From Branchinecta lynchi (Eukaryota; Arthropoda; Branchiopoda; Anostraca; Branchinectidae): a stretch of DNA of 64,000 bases. Made by a program: the position numbers and the translations under genes. Below the pieces are notes generated by a model. The model did not search any database. It saw only the letters and a list, made by a program, of their open reading frames with translations, and was not told the origin of the DNA. Numbering within the stretch: position 1 is the stretch's first letter; each line of letters opens with the position of its first letter. Shown here piece by piece: positions 31,827 through 43,389 of the stretch. Location: positions 18,705,869-18,769,868 of the forward strand of contig JAKZAP010000009.1 in the NCBI GenBank assembly GCA_023053575.1, in the 5' to 3' direction.

Positions 31827-31856
31827 AGTTAATAATAATAATAATAATAATAATAT
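31827..31856 (+). repeat. (AAT)n tail of the intact LINE
   Basis: About nine AAT units directly after the ORF2 3' UTR. A short microsatellite tail in place of poly(A) is usual for CR1-group elements. Confidence 0.85.
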
Positions 31857-32060
31857 CCCATTTAAGGGTAAGAAGAGATGCTGAATCCGTGTATGACAAT
31901 CACTTTTTAACCGGACCTATGGTTCGCCCGAAATCCGGCTGGAACCGGAAAATTTTTTATGAGTCAAATTTTTATTTGGAGTTGATTAGATGTTCGACAT
32001 AGAGGAAAGAAGATACGCGGAGTTCGTTTTTTAGCTTTCTTTTTTTCGGCAGGAAGTGTT
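31857..32060 (-). mobile_element. Family B element, copy 4, part 2
   Basis: Resumes with TTTAAGGGTAAGAAGAGATG, CCGGCTGGAACCGGAAAA and GGAGTTGATTAGATGTTCGA. It ends with GAAAGAAGATACGCGGAGTT and TTTTTTTCGGCAGG, which mirror the start of copy 1 (~1860-1960). Confidence 0.6.
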
Positions 32061-32078
32061 TTCGCAGATGATTTATAG

Positions 32079-32332
32079 CTATTTGGCCTTAATCTGTTTC
32101 TGAATTTTAATAGTAAAAGTGTTCAAGGAGTCTTGCGAAGATTCGATCTGGCGATGACCAGACCCAATTGTCTGGATAAAATATTGGATTTTTGGGATCC
32201 CATCGAAACCTTTGTCTTGTTCATTAAGAGCTGAGAAAAAGGAGTCCTGTTCTGGTGTAATTTTCTTATTCTTCCTTGACAAACCGGATGGTAGCAGCAG
32301 GTGTTGGCAACCTCTTGGTGCACCATCCGCAT
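32079..32332 (-). pseudogene. Unrecognised protein-like repeat fragment
   Basis: The minus-strand frame has SRKNKKITPEQDSFFSALNE and KGFDGIPKIQYFIQTIGS. A diverged copy at 49362-49445 keeps GFDGIP.I.Y.IQT.GS in the plus direction but with stops. A weaker trace (LSRKNGNKS) is near 41650-41720. Part of some interspersed element; family not recognised. Confidence 0.35.
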
Positions 32333-32514
32333 TTTTTTTTTAAACTATCCTCCTCTCACTGACACAAGAGTGAACCTATTCTTCATCTTTTTCTTTAAAA
32401 TCGTTACTTACTCTACAGTTTATTTTACATTTTTATTCGATTCTTTTTTACTTCATTTCCCTATTTCAAATTGACAACTGTTAACAAAAAGCATTCAAAA
32501 TATTAATGTAACTC

Positions 32515-35137
32515 GAAAAAAGAACTGCGAGCTCATCATTGTTACGAGTAGGTGGTGCGAGAAACTAGAAAGTAAATCCGAGCATTTTTCCGGAAATTCC
32601 GGTACCCCTTCCAACCGTGCTCGGATCCGGTTCGGACCCTAACATATGCCATCTAAGGCATACGATCTCTCTACTTTCAAAGTTTCATGCAAATCACTCC
32701 ACTTGTTTAACCCCTATGCGAGCCGCAACATTTCCGGGACTCCCCTCACTGAGGCCGAATACGACTCGGACACATAAACTTCGCATCCCTAACATTTCCT
32801 CTTCCCTGCCATCAGGTTTAACTCGAATCGGAGTTAAACTCGAATCTGCTTCATCCTCCTCCTACTTTGGTCGTACCCGGTTCGAACACCAAACGACATA
32901 TTTAGGCTGCATAAACTTAGTACTGTCCAACTTGCACCCCTTTCGGCCCATCTGTTTGGCTGTCACAAGGTTTTCTGACCACACCTCCTCCTAACTCCCC
33001 GAACCATGGCCGCAAGGGGTTCGGACACATGCTTTGCATATCTAGGTCATCAGTTCTTATCACCCATAAAGTTTCACTTGAATCGGGCCATTTTTTTCGC
33101 AACCTACGGAAGTCAGTAATTTCCGTATTCCCTCTCCTCAACTGCCCGAAAAATGGTCTGACCCAGGAACGGAAGTCTTCCTTGGGCATTGTGTCGAGTT
33201 CTTAAGTCTATTTGGTCGGATCAGTAATATGCCTGCATAGTTTTATCGTCCTTAGCACATCTGGAAGTATCCTAACTCGCGATCACCGGAATTCCGGGAA
33301 ACCGCCTCCACCCCCCCCCCACAGAGCCCCGCTACGATCTGATTCTGTCAAAGTACGTATCTAGGGCTAGTGCTTGTTCTTCCCAGCAAGTTTCATCCCG
33401 ATCCCTCCACTCTAAGCGTTTTGAGAGATTTCCAGTTATCTCCTCTAACTTCCCCCCAATATCACCGGATCCAGTCCGGAGTTAAAATGGGATGACTGAT
33501 GCACGAGGTGTTTCTAAAATATGAAGTTTCATTTAAATCCCATCACCCGTTCAATAGCTGAGCTTGCCACTAGATTCCAGATTCCCCATCCCTCTACTCC
33601 CCCCACGATGGTCGGATCAGAAAACTACATTAACAAGTCAATCTGTTCGGGTCCTTGACAAGCCAGCCAAGTTTCATCCTAGCACATCAGGAAGTACCGA
33701 ACTCGTGGGATCACTGGAAATCTCCCCCCCCCCCAACTCCTCCACAGTGACCAGATCCGGTCCATTTATGTCATGCACGTATCGAGGACTTATGCTTTTT
33801 CTGCCCACCAAGTTTGATCGAAAACCGTCCACTCTAAGCGTTTCCCCCTTCAACTCCCCCCAATGTCACCGGATTCGGTCCATGTTTAAAATGTGTGTCA
33901 AGTTTCATTAAAATTTCATTAAGTTAAAATTACCTAACTTTTCCGGATCCCCCTTCTGTCCAAGCCCCCCCCCCCCCCCCCATGGTCGGATGGAGAAACG
34001 ACAGTTCTCAAGTGAGTCTGTTTGGGTCCCTGACACGTCTGCCAAGTTTCATCGTCCTAGCACATCAGGAAGTACCGAACTCACGTGATGACTAGAAATT
34101 CAGAACCCCCCCCCCCCCCCCAAATCCCCCAACAGTGATCGGCTCCGGTCCATTTATGTCATTCACGTATCTAGGACTTGTACTTTTTCTTCCCACCAAG
34201 CTTAATCCCGAACCCTCCACTCTAAGCGTTTCTCAAGATTTCCGGCTCCCCCCAATGTCACCGGATTCGGTCCAGTTTAAAATCGGGTGTCTGATACATA
34301 AGGTCTTTCTGTACATCAAGTTTCATTAAGGTCCGATCACCCGTTCATACGTTAAAAATACCTCACGTTTCCGGATTCCCACTCGCTCAAAGTCACGGGA
34401 TCACTTCAGCCATTCAGATGCCCCCCCCCCCCAAACTCCCTCACAGTGAGCGGATCCGGTCCGGTTATGTCAATCTCGCATCTAGGACTTGTGCTTGTTG
34501 TTTCCACCAAGTTTCATCCCAATCTCTCGACTTTAAGCGTTTCCCAAGATTTCCGGTCCCCCCCCTCCGACTCCCCCCAATGTCACCGGATCCAGTCCGG
34601 ATTTAAAATGAGACGTCTGAGATCCGCGGACTTCCTGAATATCAAGTTTCATTAAGATCTGATCACCCGGTCGTAAGTAAAAATACCTCATTTCCCTGAT
34701 TCCCTCTCTCCTCGACTCCCACCCCCCAGATGCTCGGATCGAGGAAGTGACTATTTCCAAATTAATCATTTGGGGTCCCTGATACGCCTGCCAAGTTGCA
34801 TCGTCGTAGCTTATGTGGAAGTGCCCGAACTAGAAAAACCTGGACAGACCGACCGACGGACGGACAGTATTGTATTGTATTGTATTTATTTATAACCCAT
34901 CTACAACAGCTACAAAAGCATGAAACGGAGTACAGAACAAAGAAAAGAAAAAAGAAGGAACTAATATAACTCATACCCAAATACAAAAACAACAACAAAT
35001 TCGATAAATACTAAAATAGAATGCCACTCCAGGGGTGGTGAGACTGCTTGTCTGCAGTCAGTCAAGTTGCCATATACCGATCAGTAATTGCGATCGGTAT
35101 ATGGCACTTGGCCGAAGGGCAAGGGCCACACAAACCT
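32515..35137 (-). mobile_element. Family A element, copy 6, complete but interrupted
   Basis: The 3' end at left is AAAGAACTGCGAGCTCATCA. The 5' end at right is TATGGCACTTGGCCGAAGGG with its hairpin, GCGATCGGTATATGG and a (GTCY)n remnant (34850-34868). The core has repeated CCAAGTTTCATC, CTCTAAGCGTTT, C-runs and GGATCCGGTCC blocks at about 100-150 bp spacing. A LINE tail is inserted inside the (GTCY)n tract at about 34869. Confidence 0.62.
34869..35078 (-). mobile_element. LINE 3' end with (AATAC)n tail inserted in the (GTCY)n tract
   Basis: On the minus strand: GTCTCACCACCCCTGGAGTG, GCATTCTATTTTAG, GGGTTATAAATAAATACAAT, ACAATACAATA. CCGATC..GGTATATGGCA is present on both sides of the right junction (near 35077 and 35093), a partial repeat of the target. 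No coding part remains. Confidence 0.5.
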
Positions 35138-35604
35138 ATGGGGCGAGAACCGCACGACTGCTTTAACACATCGAATCTTTCCCCTTTTGATTATATTTAA
35201 TCTTAGGCATGCTTAAGTGCTACACATTCTCGAGAAGCCCAATCCGTAGAGGATTCTCCGTCGTTTATTCTAAGGTCAAGTGGAGACGTCTAAAGTGCGG
35301 CTAAGATATCTCAGGGGTTAAAAGAGAGATAAGGTTGAGGGTTCGTCGCGTTTATCGAAATGATCCGAGGAGAAGCATGCCAGGAAGCAAAAAAGCAAAG
35401 AGAAACGTGAGGGGGAGCTTTTCAGCAGTAAAAGCTCTTAAAAATGATTGGCAAGGAGGGGTTCGCGGAAAAGGGACTGTAAGTAAACAGAAGCGGAATT
35501 CAAAATACTTAGGAAGTCTTTGAAATGACTAATGTGATAAAATGTCATCCTGGAGCTCGCTTACTATTTTCAAAGTAATCAACAAATAAATACAGCATAA
35601 AAAA
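35138..35604. other. Intronic spacer, no gene
   Basis: Unrecognised. A lysine/arginine-rich 62-codon frame (35335-35523) is present but shows no family features; I do not call it. Confidence 0.35.
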
Positions 35605-37920
35605 ACAAGGGCGGAAGGCTCATATGACACTTGCAAGGGTAGGTAGTAGAGGAGAGAGGGGCAGGTCGGTCATAGTCCCGGACATCGTTTCTGCAAACAT
35701 TACTGTTGAAATTTAAAAGCAAAATTGTTTTCTAGAGCTGTCACACTTATAAATTTCTTTTGTAAAAAATTTAGGCAGCTGCACTCAAGCAATCATCGCA
35801 CACCAATGTTAGTGTCACTTTCTTTGCACAAAAGCAAGTTCTAAGTCATGGGGTTGGCACCGCATTTTGGTAGTTATCACATACATCGTCCGTGATTTTT
35901 ATTTAGGTAGTTTAAGATTGGCTTTACCATATCAAAAATCGAATTTTCGTAATTGATACAACAGTTTGAGCGTTACAAATCTATTTCTGTCAAAACAGCA
36001 CCAGGGGCACATGGGGCAGGTTCGGACAACAAAGCCGGAAAAGCTGCAGGGAAATAAAGAAAACAAATAACGAAAGACGAGAAAATCGGAAGAGGGAAGG
36101 AAAAAAGTCAGGTAAAGACCCATTCGGGAAGAAAACAAGTCATATTCAAACCCAGCTGTTGCAGCATATTCGGATTATAATAACAGATGTTGATAAAGTG
36201 ACGGTTTACTTGTAGGATTTTCCCAAACGGAAGCAAACGGAAGAAACTAAATTGAGGCCCCGAAGGCAAATTAAAAAATGTGTCTACAGCTTTCTTGAAA
36301 CTCCTTCCTGGATTAAAAAAAAGATGATGCTCGGAGTTCCATGTCCGAACCTGCCCCTAGTCCGGGGGCAGGTCCGGAAAGAAGTAGCTAACAGGAAAAT
36401 GGAATTTGCAAAGAAAATAATACAGGTACCAAGATTCTACAAAGTAACAATAACAGCTAATAATTTTTTTTTTTTATTATTAATAAAACAAATACAAAAC
36501 AATGATGTACGGAGCTGCCCCAGCCATATCCGAACCTACGGGGGCAGGTCTGGACAGAAGTAAGTAACAGGAAAATGGAATTTTCAAAGCAAATGTTACA
36601 GGTGTCAAGATTCTACAAAGTAACAATAACAGCTAATACATGATTCTAGACAGTACGAAAAAAATGGAATCAGCAGAACCTAAAACGAAATCTTGGTATG
36701 CAAAAAAAGCAAAACGTAACGAACCTGCCCCACTCTCCTCTATGTATTTAGTTATGGGCCGCATACGGTCCGGTCATACAATGAGGACATGCGCTCTTGT
36801 CAACTATCAAGTCCCAACCGGATGGGATCATGAGCTTGATAGTTATGCGTGCCACAAGATTCTCTTAAAATGTCCGGCACTCCCCTCAAACTCCCCTAAC
36901 GAGCTCGGATCTTTTTCGGAAATATGTTGTTACATCTAAAGCATTTGGTCTTATCAAGTTTCACCAGAATCTGAGGCCTTCCGGAAAATCCTCCACTTTC
37001 ATCTTCCAAACAGAAGCCGTATCCGCTTCCGACTTTAAATAGCTGATCTAGGGCCAATGACCTTTGCACCGTCCAAGTTAGATCATTATCACTCGATCCG
37101 CTCGGCCCCTGTGCGTATGCCAAATTTTAGGGTACCCTTGATAGTTGCGTGCCACAAGATTCTCTTAAAATGTCCGGCACTCCCCTCAAACTCCCCTAAC
37201 GAGCTCGGATCTTTTTCGGAAATATGTCGTCACATCTAAAGCGTTTGGTCTTTTCAAGTTTCACCAGAATCTGAGGCCTTCCGGAAAATCCTCCACTTTC
37301 ATCTTCCAAACAGAAGCCGTATCCGCTTCCGACTTTAAATAGCCGATCTAGGGCCAATGACCTTTGCACCGTCGAACTTAGATCATTATCACTCGATCCG
37401 CTCGGCCCCTGTGCGTATCCCAAATATTAGGGTACCCCCACCTTCTCCCCGACCGTGTTCACATGTCATTCGGAAATATCAATGTCAAATTGAAGTATTT
37501 TTCTCCTACCACCCCACAGAGTTCCACTCAAATCGGAGCACTTCCGAAAGACGTCCGGTCTCACATCCAGCTCCACTCACCGAGACCGGTCCGGCCCAGA
37601 CCGCAGAATAACATATGTAGGACCCATGACCTTTGTCCCCAGTTCCTCCAGCTCACCCATCATGGTTGGCTGCGGTTCGGAGACCCTTGCAGAATACCTC
37701 GGCATCTGCTCCTACCAACCATCTAGTTTCACCCGTTCGCAACTTACGCGGGTCAGAATATTCAGGATTCCCGCTTTCTTCATCCTCAAATTAATGACCG
37801 GATTCGGGAAAAGAAGGTTTCGTTGACCATTGGTCGGGTCCTCCCAGAGCAAAATAACTCTAGCTCACGTGCTCAAACCAACAAACCGGGAGAGAGGGAC
37901 AGACAGACGCTACAATCACT
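35605..37920 (-). mobile_element. Family A-related element, copy 7 (divergent subtype)
   Basis: The 3' end is ACAAGGGCGGAAGGCTCATA, TGACACTTGCAAGG. The inner sequence has GGGGCAGGTC.GGAC blocks at ~36000, 36365 and 36540. The core has AAGTTTCACCAGAATC and CACTCCCCTCAAACTCCCC. The 5' side ends in GGGACAGACAGACGCTACAA, a short (GTCY)n remnant, without a clear hairpin. Confidence 0.5.
36838..37437 (+). repeat. 300-bp tandem duplication in copy 7
   Basis: GCCACAAGATTCTCTTAAAA starts at 36851 and 37151, and CTCGGATCTTTTTCGGAAAT at 36903 and 37203. Only scattered differences distinguish the two 300-bp units. Confidence 0.85.
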
Positions 37921-37964
37921 AACATCTAAGAAATCTTGAAAAGAAAATTAGGGGATACCACGAA

Positions 37965-38310
37965 GTCTGCCTATCTGTCAGCTTGCTCATGGATCTGGTT
38001 AAGGAGTTTGTAAGGGCTGAAATAACACGTTTGAGGGGTCTGACCAATAAGCTACGAGCGAACTGCCTTCCAGCACGTGGTCGGAGTAGTTGGGATAACA
38101 AGATTCCAAATAGTAAGCGACAATGCCCCCTGTGCTTTACAGAGGTACAGAGGACGAGGGAAAAATAAAAAATAAATCCAAGATACTTAAAATATGCCAA
38201 TTTTTAAAGAGTGTGTTAGTTAAATAAAGATAAGTATTGAGTCATGTAAAGTGTATTGCAACCATCATTTATTTTGTACGGCCAAATGGCTATTAAATTT
38301 CGTTCTTTCA
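37965..38310 (+). mobile_element. LINE 3' fragment with (ATTC)n end
   Basis: A decayed coding-like segment (TGACCAATAAGCTACGAGCG, CAATGCCCCCTGTGC) is followed by TTTTGTACGGCCAAATGGCT, ATTAAATTTCGTTC and a CATTCATTC tail. Confidence 0.4.
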
Positions 38311-38799
38311 TTCATTCGCCTTCTCTAACAGACCTCTGCCCCTGTTTCCAAAGCGTCGTCAACGGACGTTTAACTTTAAATTTAGTTTAGTAGTTCGGAG
38401 AAGTGCTCTGAACCTCCTTCCTGAATGTAAGAGCTCCTGTCAAAAATACTAAGTCTTCACACTACTTGTTTCTTTTATGAGTCAGACTCAAGACGTTTTC
38501 TAAGAACTTCTCCTCGAGAATGTTGACACTTTCAAGCGGAAAGAGCATTCTTTCCCCAGGGCATCCTTTCCCCCAAAAGACATAATGAGAAAATATATAT
38601 GTGTTTTCAGAAGACGAGTCGTTGCGTTGTCGGCAGTATCATTTCAAACACCGTTTCATATTCCATCCTTACAGAACTCAAAATAGTATCGCTTCCAAAA
38701 TGCGAGATAAACATCTTGAAGGAATAAATTCCAGGCACAAAAAGCACTAGTGCTATGGTAACATAAATCTTATCGCCCGCTTCTGTCTGAAGATTGTAG

Positions 38800-38880
38800 T
38801 GGTTTCTCAACAATGCGCAGTGGTAGGTCGCTGGCATTGAAAGCCGAAGGACGTGGGTTCAAATCCCGACTAAGGAGCGG
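38800..38880 (+). repeat. tRNA-like sequence (SINE or decayed tRNA)
   Basis: ATGCGCAGTGGTAGGTCG (box A-like) is followed 27 bases later by GTGGGTTCAAATCCCGAC (box B-like). A TGGC/GCCG anticodon stem can form around an ATTGAAA loop (TGA triplet). Acceptor-stem pairing is not evident and there is no serine-type long variable arm, so a functional tRNA is doubtful. Confidence 0.35.
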
Positions 38881-39784
38881 TTTTGTCTTTCAGTTCACTA
38901 CTTAGATTACTAAAAAATAATCCAGTAATTAGTACTAATGCACATTACCGTAAGCTCTTTGCTCTACGCTGCTTCGCAAATCTGAAGTAAAGCCCAGAAT
39001 TTCCCAAATTTTAAACAATATTCATATTTCGCATCATCTTGATACATGTGGGCCGAGAAGGTGGGAGACACCATCAATTTTTCGATGCGTCGGATTTTTA
39101 CGAACACACTGTTGCCTTTGTTTTCACCCAAATCCTCATGATAGCCAACGTTACCTAAAAATTACTTGAACACAATTCACTCCCGAAAGCAAGTCCACCT
39201 GCTATTCATTCATCTCCCGGCGGTGGTCAAAATATTACTAAAACCTTGGAAAGATCGAGTAGCCTGTAAGAGGATTAAAACAACAAAGCTTATCACCATG
39301 CGGACGTTTAGAAGTGTCGGAAGAAGAAATCATCGGCCAGTTTGACAGTTTTTGTCTCGGAAGCTGAATATTATTTAGCTCAATTTCAGAATCTTCAACA
39401 AATCACTGTAACGAATTTAGTATAATTTTTTGCATTATTAGTCCGTAGCCAAAAGCAGTTCTCTTTCATTCTTGGTCCAAGCAGGACCTCTTTGTATTAG
39501 TATTTATGGTAAGAGTTTTTTATATATTTTTTTAGGGACCCATTAGTGCTATATTATTTATGTCCACTCTTGCACATGATTTCCATACGAGTAAATTGAT
39601 CTACGTTATGGTCCATCTCGGCTAGTAGGCCTCGGGCTTGACTGAATATGTGAATCCCAGCTTCGCTAGGATGTGTGAACCAGCTTGATTAGGGATTTCT
39701 GGATTGACTGGGCTGAACTATAGTAGCCTATCCCCCGAGGCTTTCGCCTTAGCTTTTATGATATGTTCGTTTCCGGACTAATTT
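38881..39784. other. Intronic sequence, no recognised feature
   Basis: About 900 bases without repeat partner or coding signal that I could see. Confidence 0.35.
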
Positions 39785-40135
39785 TGGGGCTAGTGGGCAC
39801 CTACGGTGCCCCCGCCCCGAATGTTGTCGGCCAGTCGGTAAAAAATAGCCGAGTCGGCGCTAAGCGCCGTGACTTTCTGTAAAAACAATCGATTGTTTTC
39901 TTGGAAACAGTCGATTTTTTTTTAAATCAGTCGGTTTCTCGTAAAAAGTAGTCGATTTTTTATTAAAAACAGTAGTTTTCTTAGAATCAGCCGATTTTTC
40001 GTCAACACAGTCGTTTTTTGTCAATAATAGTCGTTTTTATCTGCAAAGACAATCGGCAAAAAGACCAGCCAGTCGATAAATACCTTGCCACCCCCTAAAC
40101 ATTTTGGCTAGTAACGCCTCTGCTACTCAGAGGTA
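39785..40135 (+). repeat. Repeat F, copy 1 (iterated AACAGTCGATTTTT units)
   Basis: Starts GGGCACCTACGGTGCCCCCG and GTTGTCGGCCAGTCGG. About eight degenerate 20-35 bp units follow, each with A-run, CAGTCG, T-run. It ends GGCTAGTAACGCCTCTGC. Copy 2 is at 9195-9500 (inverted); copy 3, at 62860-62925, is cut by family A. Confidence 0.6.
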
Positions 40136-40164
40136 TTATAGACACTTGGTGGTAGCCATATATA

Positions 40165-40332
40165 CACTGTAAAAAGTTTCCCCGAGTAAGGATTAAAGTT
40201 AACTGCAGTAATTGCCACTGGGATTAATCTTATCTCTACTGGGATAAGATTAATCCGAATTAGAAATAATCTTATCTTAGTAGAGACAAGATTAATCTCA
40301 GTAGCAACTACTGCAAGATTTTGTTTACAGTG
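40165..40332. mobile_element. 168-bp MITE with CACTGTAAA ends
   Basis: CACTGTAAAAAG...CTTTTGTTTACAGTG-type inverted ends are flanked by TA. The interior is nearly self-complementary (GATTAATCTTATCTCTACTG and inverted partners), so the strand folds on itself. Superfamily is not decided. Confidence 0.6.
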
Positions 40333-41006
40333 TAGGAATCGTATAGGCGTTTCAAGTACCTGGAGTTAATGCGTCAGAGGTTGGAGTCTTAATAACGATC
40401 ATCTTCATTTGCACGCTAGTCACGGGCCTTCTCTTCTCTGACGAATCATTATACATTCCAGAACGTCCACGAGACCTCTCCTGGATCACTTCACACTGAA
40501 ACAGCTCCCTTGGATAATGAATTCTTCGGGAAACTCGATGAATTTTAACGTATTTATCTTAGCATGACAATGGACTGGGCCTGTCTCAAGGACGCCAGGG
40601 CCTGACTATAGGGGGGGGGGAGCGGTACTCACCTTGAACTAAGAATTTAAGCCAAGCACTTGGGAATCACTTATCACTTGGCTGTTTTTCAACCAATAAG
40701 CCTATCACTTGACAAAAGAATTATGGCAAATTCAGTATAAGTAGGTCGAGTGAGAAATTCATTTACAAGAATGGTGACAAGCTAAAACCTTAACGCCAAA
40801 TGTAATAAACAAAGAAATAATAAAGAAATGACAAGATTCCGGAAATTATGTTGCCCGGTCTAAGAAATCTTGCAGAGCCATAAAGTATGAAAGGAGAGGT
40901 TGCTCCTGCAGACCCACTTCCTTCGTCTCGCTATGAGAGCCCCACGGTTGCATAGCTGATTGACAAGGACCATGTCGATGGATTCGCACATTTAAATGTT
41001 CCAATA
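40333..41006. other. Intronic spacer, no gene
   Basis: Unrecognised sequence with one short G-run (40611-40620). Confidence 0.35.
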
Positions 41007-41458
41007 TGGCATGCATTTTGGGTCAAATTTGCCAGAAATGTTGCCGAGAATACATGAAATGTCACCGAGAATGCTGCTATAGTCGCCAAGATTTTGTGTG
41101 TGTATCCGAGACTGCAATGTTTGTTGCCGAGAATGACAACTTTGTAGCCTAGATTGCCACTGAAAAATGTGTCACCGAGAAATACAGATATCTGTTCAAA
41201 ACCAAAAATCTAGTTCCCGAGACGGAACAAAGTGTCGCCGAGATTCACGCAATGTCGCCGAGAATGCATGATATTTAGCCACGCTTTTAAGTGGCAAGCT
41301 CGGCTACAAAGTTGTCATTCACAAACATTGACGTCTCGGACACACAGAACAAATCTTTGCGACAAAACAGCATTCTCGGCTACATTTCATGCATTCTCGG
41401 CGACAATTCCTGTATTCTCGGCAACACTTTTATCAATTTTGACCCAAAATGCATGCCA
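41007..41458. mobile_element. Foldback element with CCGAGAATG iterations
   Basis: Ends TGGCATGCATTTTGGGTCAA and TTGACCCAAAATGCATGCCA are exact inverses flanked by TA. Both arms (~200 bp) carry repeated TGTYGCCGAGAATGC / GCATTCTCGGCGACA units in opposite directions, so nearly the whole 452 bp is an imperfect palindrome. No coding sequence. Confidence 0.72.
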
Positions 41459-41869
41459 TAGTTCCAATCAGAACTGGAGCATCCTTTCTAACGTTTGCAG
41501 CTGTCCAAATCTTAAGCTGATCCGTTTCAGGGATTGGCAGATTTTACGATCATTTTTGAGGCTATGAGAATCTATCTTGGCATAACCCCTAATCCTCTGA
41601 ACTCAGGTATTTCAGGAATTCAGTTTAGGTGTAGAGAGAGAGAGCCCTATTTTTGGTGGATTTATTCCCATTCTTCCTTGACAAATTTTGGCAGGCCCTG
41701 CTCTGGTATAATTCTTCCCTTTCTTCCGTAACAAGCTTCAACGTTCGTAGCCTGATTTGAGCTCGGATAAGTTTAACCTTCATTTCCAAATTAATTCTCG
41801 TTAATCTGAACCCGGAGTGGCTGATTCCGGAGACTGGTGTACTTGTCAAGGATCCCTCATTCAGATATA
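41459..41869. other. Intronic spacer, no gene
   Basis: Unrecognised sequence with weak similarity (CATTCTTCCTTGACAAA) to 32260-32285. Confidence 0.35.
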
Positions 41870-43389
41870 GTCCGGGATCCAGGCACCTCTATCGTTCATG
41901 GGGGGGGGGGGGGGTACCACGAGAGCTGCAGAAGGTTTGAAGAACTTTTCTGGACCAAATGTTTGTGCTGAGAACGAAAATCGTACCGCACCACTCCGCA
42001 CCGGTGCACGTCACCGACTTTTTAGCCTGTAAGGCAGATTAGGCCTATAAAGACCAACTGTAGAATGAAGTTTCCTAGTGGGACAGCATAAACTAAATCA
42101 AACAAACTATATATATTCTAAATCCTCTTTTTGTGGGCTATCGAATGGTGTATTTTTTCTATTTTTCTATTTTTCTTACTTATTTTTCTTAGAAATGCCT
42201 TAGAAACCAATTTTTCCGGTTTCTAATTTCTCGGAAAAACTTCCAGCAAACTACATATTTTTATTATTTCACTAGAAAGATAAACTCCTTACCAATCGTT
42301 TGAGATATTAAAACTTCAAAAATATTTAGTTATACGAATTTCTGGATTTTCTGAAAGCAGAGCATACATGTTTTCGTCAATGAGTGACAGTGGAAATTTA
42401 GAGCGAAATATATTAGTTTCAAGGTGAGTTTATGGTTAGTTTTTGACGTGGAATCTAGTTATGACATTAGTTGCTCTCTCGAGATGCATACAGATCATAT
42501 AGGCTATATAACATAAACTATGAATAGCCTATAATGACAAAATCCGTCAAATCTGTCAAATAAACTTCGGAAAAAATTCCCGAAGACTGCGTTTTTTTTT
42601 AATTATTGTATTCGAAGACAAGCTCCTTGCCAACCGTTATTCGACAGTTAGTAAACTTAACAAAAACAAATCTAAGGATTTATGGAATTGATGTAAGCAG
42701 GAAATCGTCAATGAGCTACAGTGGAAATTGTATACCAAATATATCGGTTTGACGATAAGTTAAGGGTCAGTTTTTGACGGAGAATCTAGTTATGACATTA
42801 TTTTCTCTCGTGAGATAGCATAGATCATATAGGCTATATAGCGTACAGGCTCAATAGCCTATAATGAACAAGTCTCCGCAAAACTAGGCTTTCCCATTCC
42901 CATAGGTCAGTTTTCTGTGCTGAATTCACTGTTCAATTCCAGCATCTCATAGGCTATTCGCATATAAATCTGGTTGCTCCAACTCTAAGCCGTGACAACT
43001 GCGCCGTGTGTGTTACAGTGGGGGTTCACGGAAACAACAACGGGAGGGTGGCAATATATAACGATAACGTTGGCAACGTTCCTTAACATTCAAGATGTAT
43101 GCTGCATATACGTGGTGGTGCTCAGAAGAAAACAAAATCGTCAGCATTTCTGCTGATGTTTCTAGAGGAACTCGATGTAAAGGAAATCTATGACTATCCC
43201 TATCTGACAATAATGATGCAACCGCAGACGATCTGTTAGAATAGCCCGTCTGCCATACCTCTCATCGTTGACATCTGGAATACGTCCCTGAAGACTAGCG
43301 CGACTCCATCATGGCCCACCCACTCCCCTGCTAAAAAAAAATAGTGACAAGGTTGATTGTAAAAAACTACAGTGGTATCTTTCTGACAG

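Larger units (their letters stand above)
27681..31856 (+). mobile_element. Full-length CR1/Jockey-group LINE, apparently intact
   Basis: About 4.2 kb: a ~150-bp 5' leader, ORF1 (27834-28985), ORF2 (28975-31755), a ~75-bp 3' UTR ending GAATTAAAAAGTTAATAATA and an (AAT)n tail. Both frames are uninterrupted, unlike every other LINE in the window, so this is a young insertion. The ends are set by the family B sequence resuming on either side (to ~27680 and from ~31857). There is no RNase H domain. Domain order and tail type fit the CR1/L2/Rex1/Crack/Daphne part of the tree; the exact clade needs a phylogeny. It lies antisense in intron 1. Confidence 0.88.

Noticed and set aside
35335..35523. Basic 62-codon frame resembling a ribosomal-type peptide
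   Set aside because: No family motif, no splice or promoter support, surrounded by repeats.
38800..38880. Functional tRNA-Ser(TGA)
   Set aside because: No acceptor-stem pairing and no long variable arm; kept only as a tRNA-like repeat.
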